From NCBI RefSeq assembly GCF_004118375.1, contig NZ_SDHX01000001.1:3165693-3229692 (forward strand): a stretch of 64,000 bases of DNA, given 5' to 3'. The translations under genes and the position numbers were made by a program. This stretch comes from Oleiharenicola lentus (lineage in GTDB: Bacteria; Verrucomicrobiota; Verrucomicrobiia; Opitutales; Opitutaceae). Shown piece after piece: positions 23,658 to 31,961 of this stretch (position 1 is the first letter of the stretch; each line of letters starts with the position of its first letter). The notes under the pieces were generated by a model. It saw only the letters and a list, made by a program, of their open reading frames with translations, ran no database searches and was not told the origin of the DNA.

Positions 23658-25460
23658 CTACAGGTTTCCTTTCTTCAGCTGGTCAACGATGTAGTCGCCC
23701 GCGCGCCAGGCGAGGGCCATGATCGTGAGCGTGGGGTTCTTGTCGGCGTTGCTGACGAACGGGCCGCCGTCGGTGACGAACAGGTTGGGCACGTCCCAGG
23801 TCTGGCACCACTGGTTGGTGACGGATTTTTTCGCGTCGGCGCCCATGATGGTGCCGCCGACCTCGTGGATGATAAATCCGCCGGGCCGAATGGCATCGGC
23901 CCCGTCGGCATCCGGCTGTTGGCGGACGCGTCCGCCCATGGCCTCGATCAGGGCCTTGGCCGTTTCCTGCATGTGGCGGGCCTGCCGGGTCTCGTGCTCG
24001 GACCATTTCCAATGGAAACGCAGGACGGGGATGCCCCACTTGTCCTTCACGACAGGATCAAGGTCGCAGAAAGAATCCTCGTTGGGGATCATCTCGCCGC
24101 GACCGGCGAAGCCGAGGAAGGAGCCATAATAGCGGCGGGCGTCCTCCTTGAACTTTTTGCCGTAGGAGCCGCGGCCGAGCCATTCGAGGCCGGAGAAGGT
24201 GCCGGCGCCGGGCATCTGCCGGCCGGACATGAACTCGAGGTGGTAGCCGCGCGCGAAGCCGAGTTTGCCGGCGAGTTGTTCCTGATAGAGCCACCACGGC
24301 ACGTAGGCGTGGCCGCCGCCGGCGCCGTCCTCGTTGTGCAGCGGAAGATTTTCCAGCGCCGGGATCTGTCCGCCCAGCGAGGCGCCCACGGTGTCCATGA
24401 TGTATTTGCCGACGAGGCCGCTTGAGTTCGCCACGCCGTTGGGGAAGCGCGCGGACTTGGAATTGAGCAGCATGCGCACCGACTCGGCCGAGCTGGCCGC
24501 GAGGACGACGACGCGCGCGCGCACCTCCTTCTCCCGGCCGTCGCGACGGTCAATGTAGCTGACGCCGGTGGCCTTGCCCGCGTCGTTCATCAGCACGCGG
24601 TAACCCATCGCGTCGCTGAGGATGTCGAGGTTGCCCGTGCCGAGCGCGGGCGGGAGGTGGACGGTGGTGGACTGGTAGGTCGCGCGGATGGCGCAACCGC
24701 GGCCGCAGTTGGTGGCCCAGAAGCAGGCGGCGCGTTCGCTCATGGCCTGGGCGAGGACACGCTGGGCCTTGGCGTTGCCCGGATGGAGCTTCGCGGGGAG
24801 CACGTTCGGATCGAGGCGCTGCGTGAGCACGGCGCGGTGAATCGGGATGACCGGGATGCCGAGCTTGCGCGCGTGGTGCTTGGTGTAGCGTTCGCCCGCG
24901 CGGAGGGCCGGCGGAGGCTGGAGCACACCCGCCGGCGAGTCGGGCGTGTTTTCCAGGCCATTGTTGTCGCCATAGACGCCGATGAGCATCTCGACCTTGT
25001 CGTAGTAGGGCGCGACATCCTCGTAATTAATCGGCCAGTCGAAGCCGAGGCCGTCGCGGCTGCGGGGCTTGAAATCGTAGGGACCGTTGCGGAGGGAGAT
25101 GCGGCCCCAGTGGTTGGTGCGGCCGCCGAGCATGCGCGCGCGCCACCACCAGAACTGGCGCTTCGGGTCGTCGGAGGCGCTGGTGTAGGGTTCGCCCGGC
25201 ACCTGCCAGCCGCCGTCCACCGTCGAGTCGTGAAAGCCGAAGGGCTTGTCCGGCGTGCCCGCCGCACGCAGCGGGGCCTGGCCGTTGGTCTGGAACATCG
25301 GCGTCTCCTGCACCGGATCATAGTCGCGGCCGGCCTCCAGCATGAGAACCTTGGCGCCCTCCATCGTCAGCGTGTAGGCCGTCTGGCCGCCGGCGGCGCC
25401 GGAACCGACGACAATGACATCGTAATCAGATTTAACCTGGGCAGGGGTGATGTTCGGCAT
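23658..25460 (-). CDS. GMC family oxidoreductase (sugar dehydrogenase, large subunit)
   Basis: 600 residues. The FAD-binding N-terminus reads YDVIVVGSGAAGGQTAYTLTMEGAKVLMLEAG. LGGRTNHWGRISLR is the second FAD motif. ATNCGRGCAIRATYQST is a Cys-containing region typical of gluconate/glucoside dehydrogenases. The C-terminal GMC_oxred_C domain contains HEVGGTIMGAD and NLFVTDGGPFVSNADKNPTLTIMALAWRAGDYI, with the catalytic His/Asn region. It is probably exported with the subunit 3 protein encoded next. Such pairs oxidise sugars or glycosides, some at C3. ATG 25460 (MPNITPAQVKSDYD) was chosen over upstream frame extensions. Confidence 0.92.
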   Translation of the reverse strand: MPNITPAQVKSDYDVIVVGSGAAGGQTAYTLTMEGAKVLMLEAGRDYDPVQETPMFQTNGQAPLRAAGTPDKPFGFHDSTVDGGWQVPGEPYTSASDDPKRQFWWWRARMLGGRTNHWGRISLRNGPYDFKPRSRDGLGFDWPINYEDVAPYYDKVEMLIGVYGDNNGLENTPDSPAGVLQPPPALRAGERYTKHHARKLGIPVIPIHRAVLTQRLDPNVLPAKLHPGNAKAQRVLAQAMSERAACFWATNCGRGCAIRATYQSTTVHLPPALGTGNLDILSDAMGYRVLMNDAGKATGVSYIDRRDGREKEVRARVVVLAASSAESVRMLLNSKSARFPNGVANSSGLVGKYIMDTVGASLGGQIPALENLPLHNEDGAGGGHAYVPWWLYQEQLAGKLGFARGYHLEFMSGRQMPGAGTFSGLEWLGRGSYGKKFKEDARRYYGSFLGFAGRGEMIPNEDSFCDLDPVVKDKWGIPVLRFHWKWSEHETRQARHMQETAKALIEAMGGRVRQQPDADGADAIRPGGFIIHEVGGTIMGADAKKSVTNQWCQTWDVPNLFVTDGGPFVSNADKNPTLTIMALAWRAGDYIVDQLKKGNL

Positions 25461-25625
25461 GGCGCGGGCCGTGAAGGGGGTGCGCCCAAGGGAGGCCACG
25501 GCGGCGAAATCGGCAAGGGGAAAGACGACGCGCGGGAGCGAAGCGTTAGTCTGGCCCGGCCCGTGAACAATTTTTTCGTGTGCTTTCGGGCTTTTCGTGG
25601 TTCTCCTCTCCTTCCCTTTCCCACC

Positions 25626-26105
25626 ATGGCCAAAATCGAAGTCAACCAGGTCGCCGAGATCCTCAAGAAGCACAAGCTGGACCCGTCCATCCTGCGCGAG
25701 ATCGTCGAGGAGATGAACGAGATCACCGCCCCTGCGGCCGACGAGGACATCAAGCCGCCGGCGCCGAAGAAGCAGTTCGTCATCGTGTTGTCCGACATGG
25801 AGGGCAAGCTGCCGCAGAAGGAACTCACCGGCTGGGTCGTGCAGATTCCGGAAAACGCGAGCCCCTACTCCACCACCGATCGCATCTTCAAAGCAGCCTA
25901 CGACTTCAATGCCTCCAAGAAAGGCCGCATGCTCCCCGTGAAGTCCGTGGGCGAAGCCCTCGAGAGCGCCAGCGCAAAGTATTTCAAGGAGTCCGAGCTC
26001 TGGGTGAAGACCAAGCTCCCCGTCGGCGTCGTCGTGACCGACAACGTGCTGCCCAAGGACGAGTTCAAGACCGAGAAGGTGGACCGGCGGAGAAAACTGG
26101 AGTGA
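25626..26105 (+). CDS. Conserved hypothetical protein
   Basis: A 159-residue soluble protein, starting MAKIEVNQVAEILKKHKLDPSILREIVEEMNEIT. Two parts: an N-terminal helical segment, then PKKQFVIVLSDMEGKLPQKELTGWVVQIPENASPYSTTDRIFKAAYDFNASKKGRMLPVKSVGEALESASAKYFKESELWVKTKLPVGVVVTDNVLP. The second part looks like an alpha/beta domain. Not recognised from any named family; the composition and clean start (TTTCCCACC before ATG) say it is real. Divergent from the GMC gene. Confidence 0.7.
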   Translation: MAKIEVNQVAEILKKHKLDPSILREIVEEMNEITAPAADEDIKPPAPKKQFVIVLSDMEGKLPQKELTGWVVQIPENASPYSTTDRIFKAAYDFNASKKGRMLPVKSVGEALESASAKYFKESELWVKTKLPVGVVVTDNVLPKDEFKTEKVDRRRKLE

Positions 26106-26159
26106 GCGGGTGGCAACAGACGGTTTGACGGCCACGCAAACTTATCGCAGGTTCGGGTC

Positions 26160-26375
26160 GTGACGCTCGCCGATTTCCCGCAACTCAAGCGCCTGCCTTC
26201 ACGCCAGCGGCTGAAGCTGGCCGAGCAGCTTTGGGATTCTGCGGCAACCGAATCAATGGCGGTGCCAGCCGGTCACAAACGCCTGATCCAATCACGCCGC
26301 AAAGCTTACCAACAGGGCCAGATCGCCACGCTCACGATGGATGAGCTGAAAAAGTCGATCAAGCGCCCCAAGTGA
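26160..26375 (+). CDS. Addiction module antitoxin, CHP02574-like
   Basis: 71 residues, GTG start. The text LPSRQRLKLAEQLWDSA resembles the 'L(s/p)xxeRlxLaexLWdSl' core of the CHP02574/putative addiction module component family, which are small antitoxins. The C-terminus SRRKAYQQGQIATLTMDELKKSIK also fits this family. The gene overlaps the toxin gene by 4 bases (GTGA), which makes translational coupling likely. Antitoxins usually bind the operon promoter, so autoregulation is expected, although no operator can be identified. Confidence 0.85.
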   Translation: MTLADFPQLKRLPSRQRLKLAEQLWDSAATESMAVPAGHKRLIQSRRKAYQQGQIATLTMDELKKSIKRPK

Positions 26376-26683
26376 CCGGCAAACCCGTTGTCGCCCTGGC
26401 CATCGTAAGCGAAGATGTGCAGAACGCTTACGACTACTTTTCCGCCCGCCTCCCCGAGGGTGGAGACAGGTTCTTGGATCGATACTTCGAGACCACCGAC
26501 CGCATTGCCATCAACCCGTGGAGCTATCCGGTGAAGTTCGACGACTACCACCGGGCGCTCATCCCCCGGAGCGATTTTGCGATCTATTACTTTCAGGAGA
26601 AAACGCGTTCCGTCGTCGTTGCCGTCATCCACGCTCGGCGCAATCCGCGTTTGATCCTGAACCTTGCCAGGGGAAGGCGGTGA
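26372..26683 (+). CDS. RelE/ParE family toxin
   Basis: 103 residues, GTG start overlapping the antitoxin stop. The ParE/RelE fold pattern is visible: an N-terminal strand and helices (ALAIVSEDVQNAYDYFSARLPEGGDRFLDRYFETTDRI), then NPWSYPVKFDDYHRALIPRSDFAIYYFQEKTRSVVVAVIHARRNPRL. The final strand with 'IYY..e...vvvvavih.rR.p' is the standard C-terminus; the Arg/His in HARRNP may contribute to the active site of RelE-type or the gyrase contact of ParE-type toxins. Which target is used is not clear. Confidence 0.87.
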   Translation: MTGKPVVALAIVSEDVQNAYDYFSARLPEGGDRFLDRYFETTDRIAINPWSYPVKFDDYHRALIPRSDFAIYYFQEKTRSVVVAVIHARRNPRLILNLARGRR

Positions 26684-26708
26684 GCACTGGGGATGGGCTG
26701 AATTGAAC

Positions 26709-26785
26709 TGTAGCCGCGGTGGAACGCAGCGACAACGTGGTATCTTGGCGACCACGCTTTCGCCAGTCGCTCAATCGCGGCTACA
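26709..26785. repeat. TGTAGC-bounded palindromic repeat, copy 2
   Basis: Begins TGTAGCCGCG and ends CGCGGCTACA; the inner part has AACGTGGTATCTTGGCGACC then ACGCTTTCG. Same length (77 bp) and termini as the element at 11310-11386, with the inner arms inverted. It lies between the toxin gene and the convergent DUF2934 gene. Confidence 0.75.
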
Positions 26786-26813
26786 CCTTGGGTGAAACTG
26801 CTGTAGTTTCGGC

Positions 26814-27023
26814 TTAAAAGTCCACCGGCAGGAGCGGTTGGGTCAGGCCGTCCTCGGGAGGAGCATCCACCAAGGCCTGTTCGGCTTCCAGCCAGTGAGC
26901 CTGCGCCTGGTTCTCCGGGCGACCCGCGCGCAGCCACAGATCATGGGCCAGCGTGGCGATGGCCTCGTGCCTCGCGATGATGGAGGAGGAATGATGGGCT
27001 TCGTAGTCGGTGTGGTTTTTCAT
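26814..27023 (-). CDS. DUF2934 small protein
   Basis: 69 residues. The core HEAIATLAHDLWLRAGRPENQAQAHWLEAEQAL fits DUF2934 (helix I-A-x-x-Ax-xLW-x-xGxPxxxxxx-W-xAExxL). Function unknown; the domain often occurs in small stress-linked bacterial proteins. A second DUF2934 gene lies about 640 bases away on the opposite strand, so this family is duplicated locally. Confidence 0.85.
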   Translation of the reverse strand: MKNHTDYEAHHSSSIIARHEAIATLAHDLWLRAGRPENQAQAHWLEAEQALVDAPPEDGLTQPLLPVDF

Positions 27024-27072
27024 GGACGAGAGAAAGCAATGAGGCTGTTGGCGGGATTCCGGACGACTCCGC

Positions 27073-27122
27073 GGATCACCCGGATGATGCGGATGCAGGG
27101 GTTCATCCGGTCCGGGTGATCC
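27073..27122. repeat. 12-bp perfect inverted repeat
   Basis: GGATCACCCGGA (27073-27084) and TCCGGGTGATCC (27111-27122) around 26 bases. It lies between the DUF2934 start and the DUF3309 stop. No T-run follows either arm, so it is not a standard terminator. Confidence 0.65.
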
Positions 27123-27150
27123 ACGGGTAAAACCGGCCGCGATGGTGAAG

Positions 27151-27309
27151 TCAGCTCTTTGGACTCCGCAAACCGCCCATCAGATAGATGATCAGCGCGA
27201 CCAGCAGAATCAGGCCGATGCCGCTGCCACCGAAGACAGGTCCGCCGAAGTAAAAGCCGCCACCGCCGAAAAGGAGCAGCAGAACGAGAATGAGGAGCAA
27301 GGGATTCAT
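27151..27309 (-). CDS. DUF3309 small membrane protein
   Basis: 52 residues, almost entirely hydrophobic: MNPLLLILVLLLLFGGGGFY, then FGGPVFGGSGIGLILLVALIIYLMGGL with a short basic tail. The GGGGFY..GP.YGG.G.G motif matches DUF3309. Function unknown; such proteins are common in proteobacteria and verrucomicrobia and often lie near stress genes. ATG 27309 chosen because the frame upstream shows no conservation. Confidence 0.85.
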   Translation of the reverse strand: MNPLLLILVLLLLFGGGGFYFGGPVFGGSGIGLILLVALIIYLMGGLRSPKS

Positions 27310-27367
27310 GGCCTCACGGTAGCAGCGGAAGCGCCGCAGGCCTATGGGGCCTTCACCCATGACGAAG

Positions 27368-27625
27368 TCAGCACTCCGCGATCTCGACCCCATCCACCGC
27401 GCCGTCCGTCACCCGCACGGTCACCACCATCGGCCGGCAGCAGACCTCGCAATCGGTGACAAACTCTGCGCCGCCCTCGGAGACATCAAAGGCCAGGGAA
27501 AAGGTCTCCCCGCAATGCGGGCATTCAATGGAAAGGGCGTCGCGCACGAACCAGGGTGCCTCCGCCAGCACGGAAAAGCAACCGGCCGGAGAAACATCGG
27601 GGTCGGTGAAAATATCCGGAACCAC
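27368..27625 (-). CDS. CPXCG-motif cysteine-rich protein
   Basis: 85 residues, GTG start. The C-terminal 55 residues are the family: IECPHCGETFSLAFDVSEGGAEFVTDCEVCCRPMVVTV, with CPxC and CxVCC pairs that should bind zinc. Family members are usually about 60 residues, so the first 26 here (MVPDIFTDPDVSPAGCF...) may be non-coding; a GTG near 27547 (VRDALSIECPHC) would give the usual length. Function unknown. In a cluster of small genes with DUF3309 and DUF2934. Confidence 0.8.
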   Translation of the reverse strand: MVPDIFTDPDVSPAGCFSVLAEAPWFVRDALSIECPHCGETFSLAFDVSEGGAEFVTDCEVCCRPMVVTVRVTDGAVDGVEIAEC

Positions 27626-27664
27626 TCCCGGCGCGGCGGTTCACGTAGATCGACAAACCATCCC

Positions 27665-28024
27665 ATGAAAATACCCACTCACGACGAGATCGCCCAGCAA
27701 GCCCACCATCTCTGGCAGGACCGCGGTTGCCCGGCCAACTGCGACACCGCCCTCTGGCTCGAGGCCGAGCAGCAACTGAGCGAAAGCCGCACCCCGGATT
27801 CCGAAGTCCGGGCCGACGCTTTCGTCACCTACGCCCGGGGCTTCAACCGTCCCGAAAATCCGATCAGTTACCAGGTTCCGGCCGCAGCCACGGAGCGCGA
27901 AGCCAACCAAGCGGACCAGCAGAAGGAGGACGCCCGCGCCCCGCTGGTCCCCCGGCACACCGGACCGAAGGGTAAACCGTCCGAGTCCGGCAAACCGATC
28001 TGGGCAAAATCACATTCCTCGTAA
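27665..28024 (+). CDS. DUF2934 protein with extended tail
   Basis: 119 residues. The N-terminal 35 residues (THDEIAQQAHHLWQDRGCPANCDTALWLEAEQQL) are a DUF2934 domain; the rest is a polar, probably disordered tail rich in Glu, Pro and Lys (AATEREANQADQQKEDARAPLVPRHTG). This is the second DUF2934 gene in 900 bases. Start context CATCCC. It ends 30 bases before the convergent glycosidase-like gene. Confidence 0.8.
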   Translation: MKIPTHDEIAQQAHHLWQDRGCPANCDTALWLEAEQQLSESRTPDSEVRADAFVTYARGFNRPENPISYQVPAAATEREANQADQQKEDARAPLVPRHTGPKGKPSESGKPIWAKSHSS

Positions 28025-28054
28025 GCCGGCGCGAGCGCGGTCTCCCCGCTTCAT

Positions 28055-30202
28055 TCACTTCGCGCGCTCTGCGCCGCGCGCAACCTCGACATCCTTGGCC
28101 ACCTCGTCGCGAATGAGCGCCCAGTGAAAGAGATTGTCGGGGTTCGCGTGGAAGAAGTTGTGGTTGTAGTGCACGAGCGGCATGTCGCGGTAGAGCGGAC
28201 GCGTCAGCTTCACGAGTTCGTCCCATTGGGCGACGGCCTTCTCCAGGTGCGTGATCGCAGCCTGCTGGTCGGCGGCGGCGCCCTTGAGACGGAAACGATG
28301 AAGGGCCTGGCCGCCGCGCAGCTTCTCCGCGAGATGCAGGCCCAATCGGGCCCACGCCTGCACGTCGGCGACCTCGTAGCACAGCGTGGCATTGCCGGCT
28401 GGGTCGATGCCCGCCACGAGCCCGAGCGCCTCGCGGCAGTCGCGTTCGAGCAGGTCGGCCAGCTCCGGCGGAGTCATGCGCTCCGGACCGAAGCTCCCGC
28501 CCGCGGCTGTGGTCTCGACGTAGTCCTTGATGGAGACGTAATCGGGATCGAGCACGGGGGATGCAATCAGCCGGTCGATGCCGATGTATTTCGTGTAGTC
28601 GCCCTGCAACGCCAAGAAACCCTCGCCGTAGAGCGTGAAGTCCCAGCGCGTGTCGAACAGCGAGTTGAGCCGCAGCTGCGTGGTCGAGGCGAGTGCGTAG
28701 GCGCGCAGCAGGTTATCGCCCTTCGCACCGTAGCGCCGGTTGAACTCCGCCTGGAACACGGCGTCGGGCGTCTCCGGGTTGTAGAGCAGCCGGCCCCAAA
28801 GCTGGTAGAACAGCCACTGCCGCTCAAAGGCCCACTTCCAGTCCACCGGCTCCTTCAGCGCGGTGAAGTAGTCGAGCGCGGGGATGTAGCACTCGGAGCC
28901 GACGAAATAGCCGCCGACGTAATCCTGGGTGCCATTGCGCGCGATGTGCGAGCGGATGAAATCCGGCACGCCCCAGCGCAGGGCGAAGAAGTCCTCGTTG
29001 CGCGCCATCCACACGACCTTGTAGTTCGACGGCGTGGGCTTGAAGTAGGTGTCGCCGAGCTTGCCGCCGTGGACCTTCACGAGCTTCGGGGTCGAGTGCG
29101 CGTGCGACCAGTTGAACTTCATCTCCGCCCAGATCGGGCCGTCGAAGCGGTTCTCCAGCTTCTCCATCGCGGCGCGCGTCACCGCCTCGACGTGGGCGCT
29201 GGTGCCGCCGGCCGAGGACAGCCCGGACGAGAACGGCACGCGGTGGATGAGCTTCACCTTGCGGTGGGCGTCGAGCATGCCGGCCACGATCACGTCGTCC
29301 ATCCACTGCTGGCGCTCGAGCGGAGTCATGCCGGCCATGCCCTCGCCGTGCGAGAGGCCGATGCCGTCGAGGTCGGGATATTCATTGAGCACCTGCGTGA
29401 CGCTCTCGCGGATGTAGCGGCGCACGATCTCGGAGGAGTCGCCGTCCACGTAGTAGTGCGGGTAGAAATTCTTTTTCGCCACACCATGCGCCTCGGAGAA
29501 CTCCTTGCTCACGAAAATGCTCCAGTGAACGATATAGGTGTCGAGGCCGCGCTCCTTCGCGAGACGGAAGATGCCGCGGTAAAGTTGCCGCCATTCCTCC
29601 TGCTCCGCCTCCGTCCACGGGCTCGCCTCGGGAAAATTCTTAGGCCGCACCATGAAGGTGAACGGGTGCATATTCCAAAGGCTCACCACGTTGAACCGGT
29701 TCGCCACCATCATGTCCAGGAACGCCTCCCAATACTTCAGGTCCTTCGCGACGGGGATGTGCTGGTCGAGCGCGGTGCTCGCGCGGTAGGTTTCCCAAGG
29801 AAGGTTGTATTTGATGCCGCGGAACGCCAGATGCGGCCGCTCCGCCGCGGGCTTCACCTCCGCGAGCGGCGTGCCGTGGCGCAGCGCCTCCGCCAACGCG
29901 AGCGTGCCATAGATGAGCCCGCGCCCGTCGCCGCCATAAACCGTGATCACTTTCCCCTCGGGAATGATCTGGTAGGCCTCGGGCGCGAGGCGCTCACGAT
30001 GAACGGCTAGGCTGACGAGCCGGTCGTAACCGGCGCGCTCGCGGAGCAATTCGTGCCGCTGTCCGACGAGCGCCTCGCCGAGTTTGCGCGCCGCGTAGGC
30101 CGCCTGCGGCACATCCGCATCGTGGAGGATATACACGCGCTCGGCGCGCAGCGCACCGACGAGACAGAGACCGGCGAGCAGGGCGAGGATGCGGGGTTTC
30201 AT
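28055..30202 (-). CDS. Secreted alpha-glucuronidase-like glycoside hydrolase
   Basis: 715 residues with signal peptide (MKPRILALLAGLCLVGALRA). Residues about 22-120 resemble the N-terminal beta/alpha domain of GH67/GH20-type enzymes (AYAARKLGEALVGQRHELL, IYGTLALAEALRHGTPL). A central TIM-barrel-like part begins HLAFRGIKYNLPW and contains NRFNVVSLWNMHPF, LDGIGLSHGEGMAG and PIWAEMKFNWSHAHSTPKLV. The C-terminal part is helical. The acidic residues of SHGEGMAG and AEMKFNWS are candidate catalytic groups, but GH family membership is not certain. It faces the sucrose cassette across a 360-base divergent region. Confidence 0.7.
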   Translation of the reverse strand: MKPRILALLAGLCLVGALRAERVYILHDADVPQAAYAARKLGEALVGQRHELLRERAGYDRLVSLAVHRERLAPEAYQIIPEGKVITVYGGDGRGLIYGTLALAEALRHGTPLAEVKPAAERPHLAFRGIKYNLPWETYRASTALDQHIPVAKDLKYWEAFLDMMVANRFNVVSLWNMHPFTFMVRPKNFPEASPWTEAEQEEWRQLYRGIFRLAKERGLDTYIVHWSIFVSKEFSEAHGVAKKNFYPHYYVDGDSSEIVRRYIRESVTQVLNEYPDLDGIGLSHGEGMAGMTPLERQQWMDDVIVAGMLDAHRKVKLIHRVPFSSGLSSAGGTSAHVEAVTRAAMEKLENRFDGPIWAEMKFNWSHAHSTPKLVKVHGGKLGDTYFKPTPSNYKVVWMARNEDFFALRWGVPDFIRSHIARNGTQDYVGGYFVGSECYIPALDYFTALKEPVDWKWAFERQWLFYQLWGRLLYNPETPDAVFQAEFNRRYGAKGDNLLRAYALASTTQLRLNSLFDTRWDFTLYGEGFLALQGDYTKYIGIDRLIASPVLDPDYVSIKDYVETTAAGGSFGPERMTPPELADLLERDCREALGLVAGIDPAGNATLCYEVADVQAWARLGLHLAEKLRGGQALHRFRLKGAAADQQAAITHLEKAVAQWDELVKLTRPLYRDMPLVHYNHNFFHANPDNLFHWALIRDEVAKDVEVARGAERAK

Positions 30203-30565
30203 CGTGGAGCCACTGAAACCCCACGCCTCGCTTTAACAAGGGAAAGCTTGGGCGAACGATGGACTGTCGTCACACGCAGACAATCGCCGGACGGCCGCGT
30301 GCGCTGATGCTGCGGCCGCGGCGCATGAAAAAGTTTTTCCGAATACCCGAAACTTTTTCTGGCACTTTCCGCGCGCGTGCCTGTAATTGCCTTGGGGTCG
30401 CTCACATTTCGAAGCCCGTGTTTCGTCACTTCTCGTTGCACTCGAGATCGGATTCGTGAGCGGCGTCATCGCCCGGACACTCCGGGCCCGCGGTCACGGC
30501 CGCGTCAACGCTCACCTGCCTTCGCCTGCGACTCACAGCCTGCGGGGGCAAAACCCATACAGTCT
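30203..30565. promoter_or_regulatory. Divergent intergenic region with AT-rich inverted repeat
   Basis: About 360 bases between the glucuronidase-like gene (-) and the sucrose cassette (+). At 30328-30336 and 30350-30358 stand AAAAAGTTT and its exact inverse AAACTTTTT, 13 bases apart, in otherwise GC-rich DNA; this could be an operator or a bidirectional terminator-like hairpin. The rest, 30360-30565, holds no gene. Confidence 0.45.
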
Positions 30566-31903
30566 ATGTCAGTTGTTATTCCTGAGTCTGCGCTCCCGCG
30601 CATCGGCATGGTTTCCACCCACGGTTACGTCGCCGCCGAACCCCCGCTGGGGGCGGCCGACACCGGCGGCCAGGTCGTCTATGTCCTCGAACTCGCTAAG
30701 AAACTCGCCCAGCTCGGCTTCGAGGTGGACATCTGGACCCGCCGCTTCGAGGACCAGCCCGAGATGGACATGGTCAACGACCGCGTCCGGGTGCTCCGCG
30801 TGCCCTGCGGCGGACGCAACTTCCTCGGCAAGGAGTACCTCGTGTCGCACCTGCCCGAGTGGGCGGAAAACGCCCTGCGCTTCATCAAGAAGCACGGCCT
30901 GAAATACCAGTTCTTCAACAGCCACTACTGGGACGCCGGCTACGCCACCCAGCGCCTCGCCGAGGCGCTCGACGTGCCGCACGTCCACACGCCGCACTCG
31001 CTCGGCCTGTGGAAAAAGCAGCTCATGGAGCGTGATGCGCCAGGCGACGCCGCCTCGCTGGAGAAGAAATACAACTTCACGCAACGCATCAACGAGGAGA
31101 CCCTTCTCTACCGGAGCTGCGACGAGGTCATCGCCACCACGCCCGACCAACTCGACATGATCGTGAAGGACTACGGCGCGCCCGCCGAGCAGGTGAACAT
31201 GATCCCGCCGGGCTACGACGACAACCGCTTCTACCCGGTCAGCGCCGCCACGCGGAACGCCATCCGCTCGCGCCTCGGCTTCGAGGGCAAGGTGGTGCTC
31301 GCGATCGGCCGGCTCGCGCGCAACAAGGGCTACGACCTCCTGATCGACGCCTTCTCCGTGGTCGCAACGCGCATTCCCGACGCGGTCCTCCACCTGGCGG
31401 TCGGCGGCAATGAAATGAATCCCAACGAGCAGACCATCCTGCGCGAACTCAAGGAGCAGACCGTCCGGCTGGGCCTGGAGGCGCGGGTGAAGTTCTCCGG
31501 CTTCGTCGCCGAGGCCGAGATGGCCGACCACTACCGCGCCGCCGATGTCTTTGTGCTGAGCAGCCGCTACGAGCCCTTCGGCATGACCGCCATCGAGGCC
31601 ATGGCCTGCGGCACGCCGACGGTCGTCACCATCCACGGCGGCCTGTTCCGCGCCGTGACCTTCGGGCGCCACGCGCTCTACGCCGACACCTTCGACAAGG
31701 AGGACCTCGGCATCTCGATCGTGAAGGTCCTGCGCCACCCGCGTCTGTCCAACCGGCTGTCCCGCATGGGCGCCCACAAGGCCCGCAGCCTCTTCACCTG
31801 GACCGGCATCGCCCAGCAGCTCACCAGCCTCATCGAGGAACGGGCCACCGCCCTCGCCTTCACTGACAACGAATGGGACGAACCCTGGAACGACGGCGAC
31901 TGA
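30566..31903 (+). CDS. Sucrose-phosphate synthase-like glycosyltransferase
   Basis: 445 residues, GT4 family. The N-terminal domain has GMVSTHGYVAAEPPLGAADTGGQVVYVLELAKKLAQLGFEVDIWTR, the GGQVVYV acceptor/phosphate loop seen in sucrose-phosphate and sucrose synthases. VHTPHSLGLWKKQ matches the SPS 'TPHSLGxxK' motif. The C-terminal domain has VLAIGRLARNKGYDLLIDAF and the EX7E region SSRYEPFGMTAIEAMACGTPTVVTIHGGL. It joins UDP-glucose to fructose 6-phosphate in this family. ATG 30566 lies 190 bases inside the longest open frame. First gene of a cassette with MscS, UspA, phosphatase/hydrolase and fructokinase. Confidence 0.88.
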   Translation: MSVVIPESALPRIGMVSTHGYVAAEPPLGAADTGGQVVYVLELAKKLAQLGFEVDIWTRRFEDQPEMDMVNDRVRVLRVPCGGRNFLGKEYLVSHLPEWAENALRFIKKHGLKYQFFNSHYWDAGYATQRLAEALDVPHVHTPHSLGLWKKQLMERDAPGDAASLEKKYNFTQRINEETLLYRSCDEVIATTPDQLDMIVKDYGAPAEQVNMIPPGYDDNRFYPVSAATRNAIRSRLGFEGKVVLAIGRLARNKGYDLLIDAFSVVATRIPDAVLHLAVGGNEMNPNEQTILRELKEQTVRLGLEARVKFSGFVAEAEMADHYRAADVFVLSSRYEPFGMTAIEAMACGTPTVVTIHGGLFRAVTFGRHALYADTFDKEDLGISIVKVLRHPRLSNRLSRMGAHKARSLFTWTGIAQQLTSLIEERATALAFTDNEWDEPWNDGD

Positions 31904-31926
31904 ACAGCTGCCCAGCTGGCTCCTCC

Positions 31927-31961
31927 CTTCCTGCTTCATTCAACCCTCTTCATTCATCGAC
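31927..31961. repeat. 7-bp periodic array before the MscS gene
   Basis: Heptads CTTCCTG, CTTCATT, CAACCCT, CTTCATT, CATCGAC end directly at ATG 31962. A weaker example of the arrays at 4579 and 49221. Confidence 0.4.

Noticed and set aside
27073-27122. Terminator
   Set aside because: A good inverted repeat, but the loop is 26 bases and no T-run follows on either strand.
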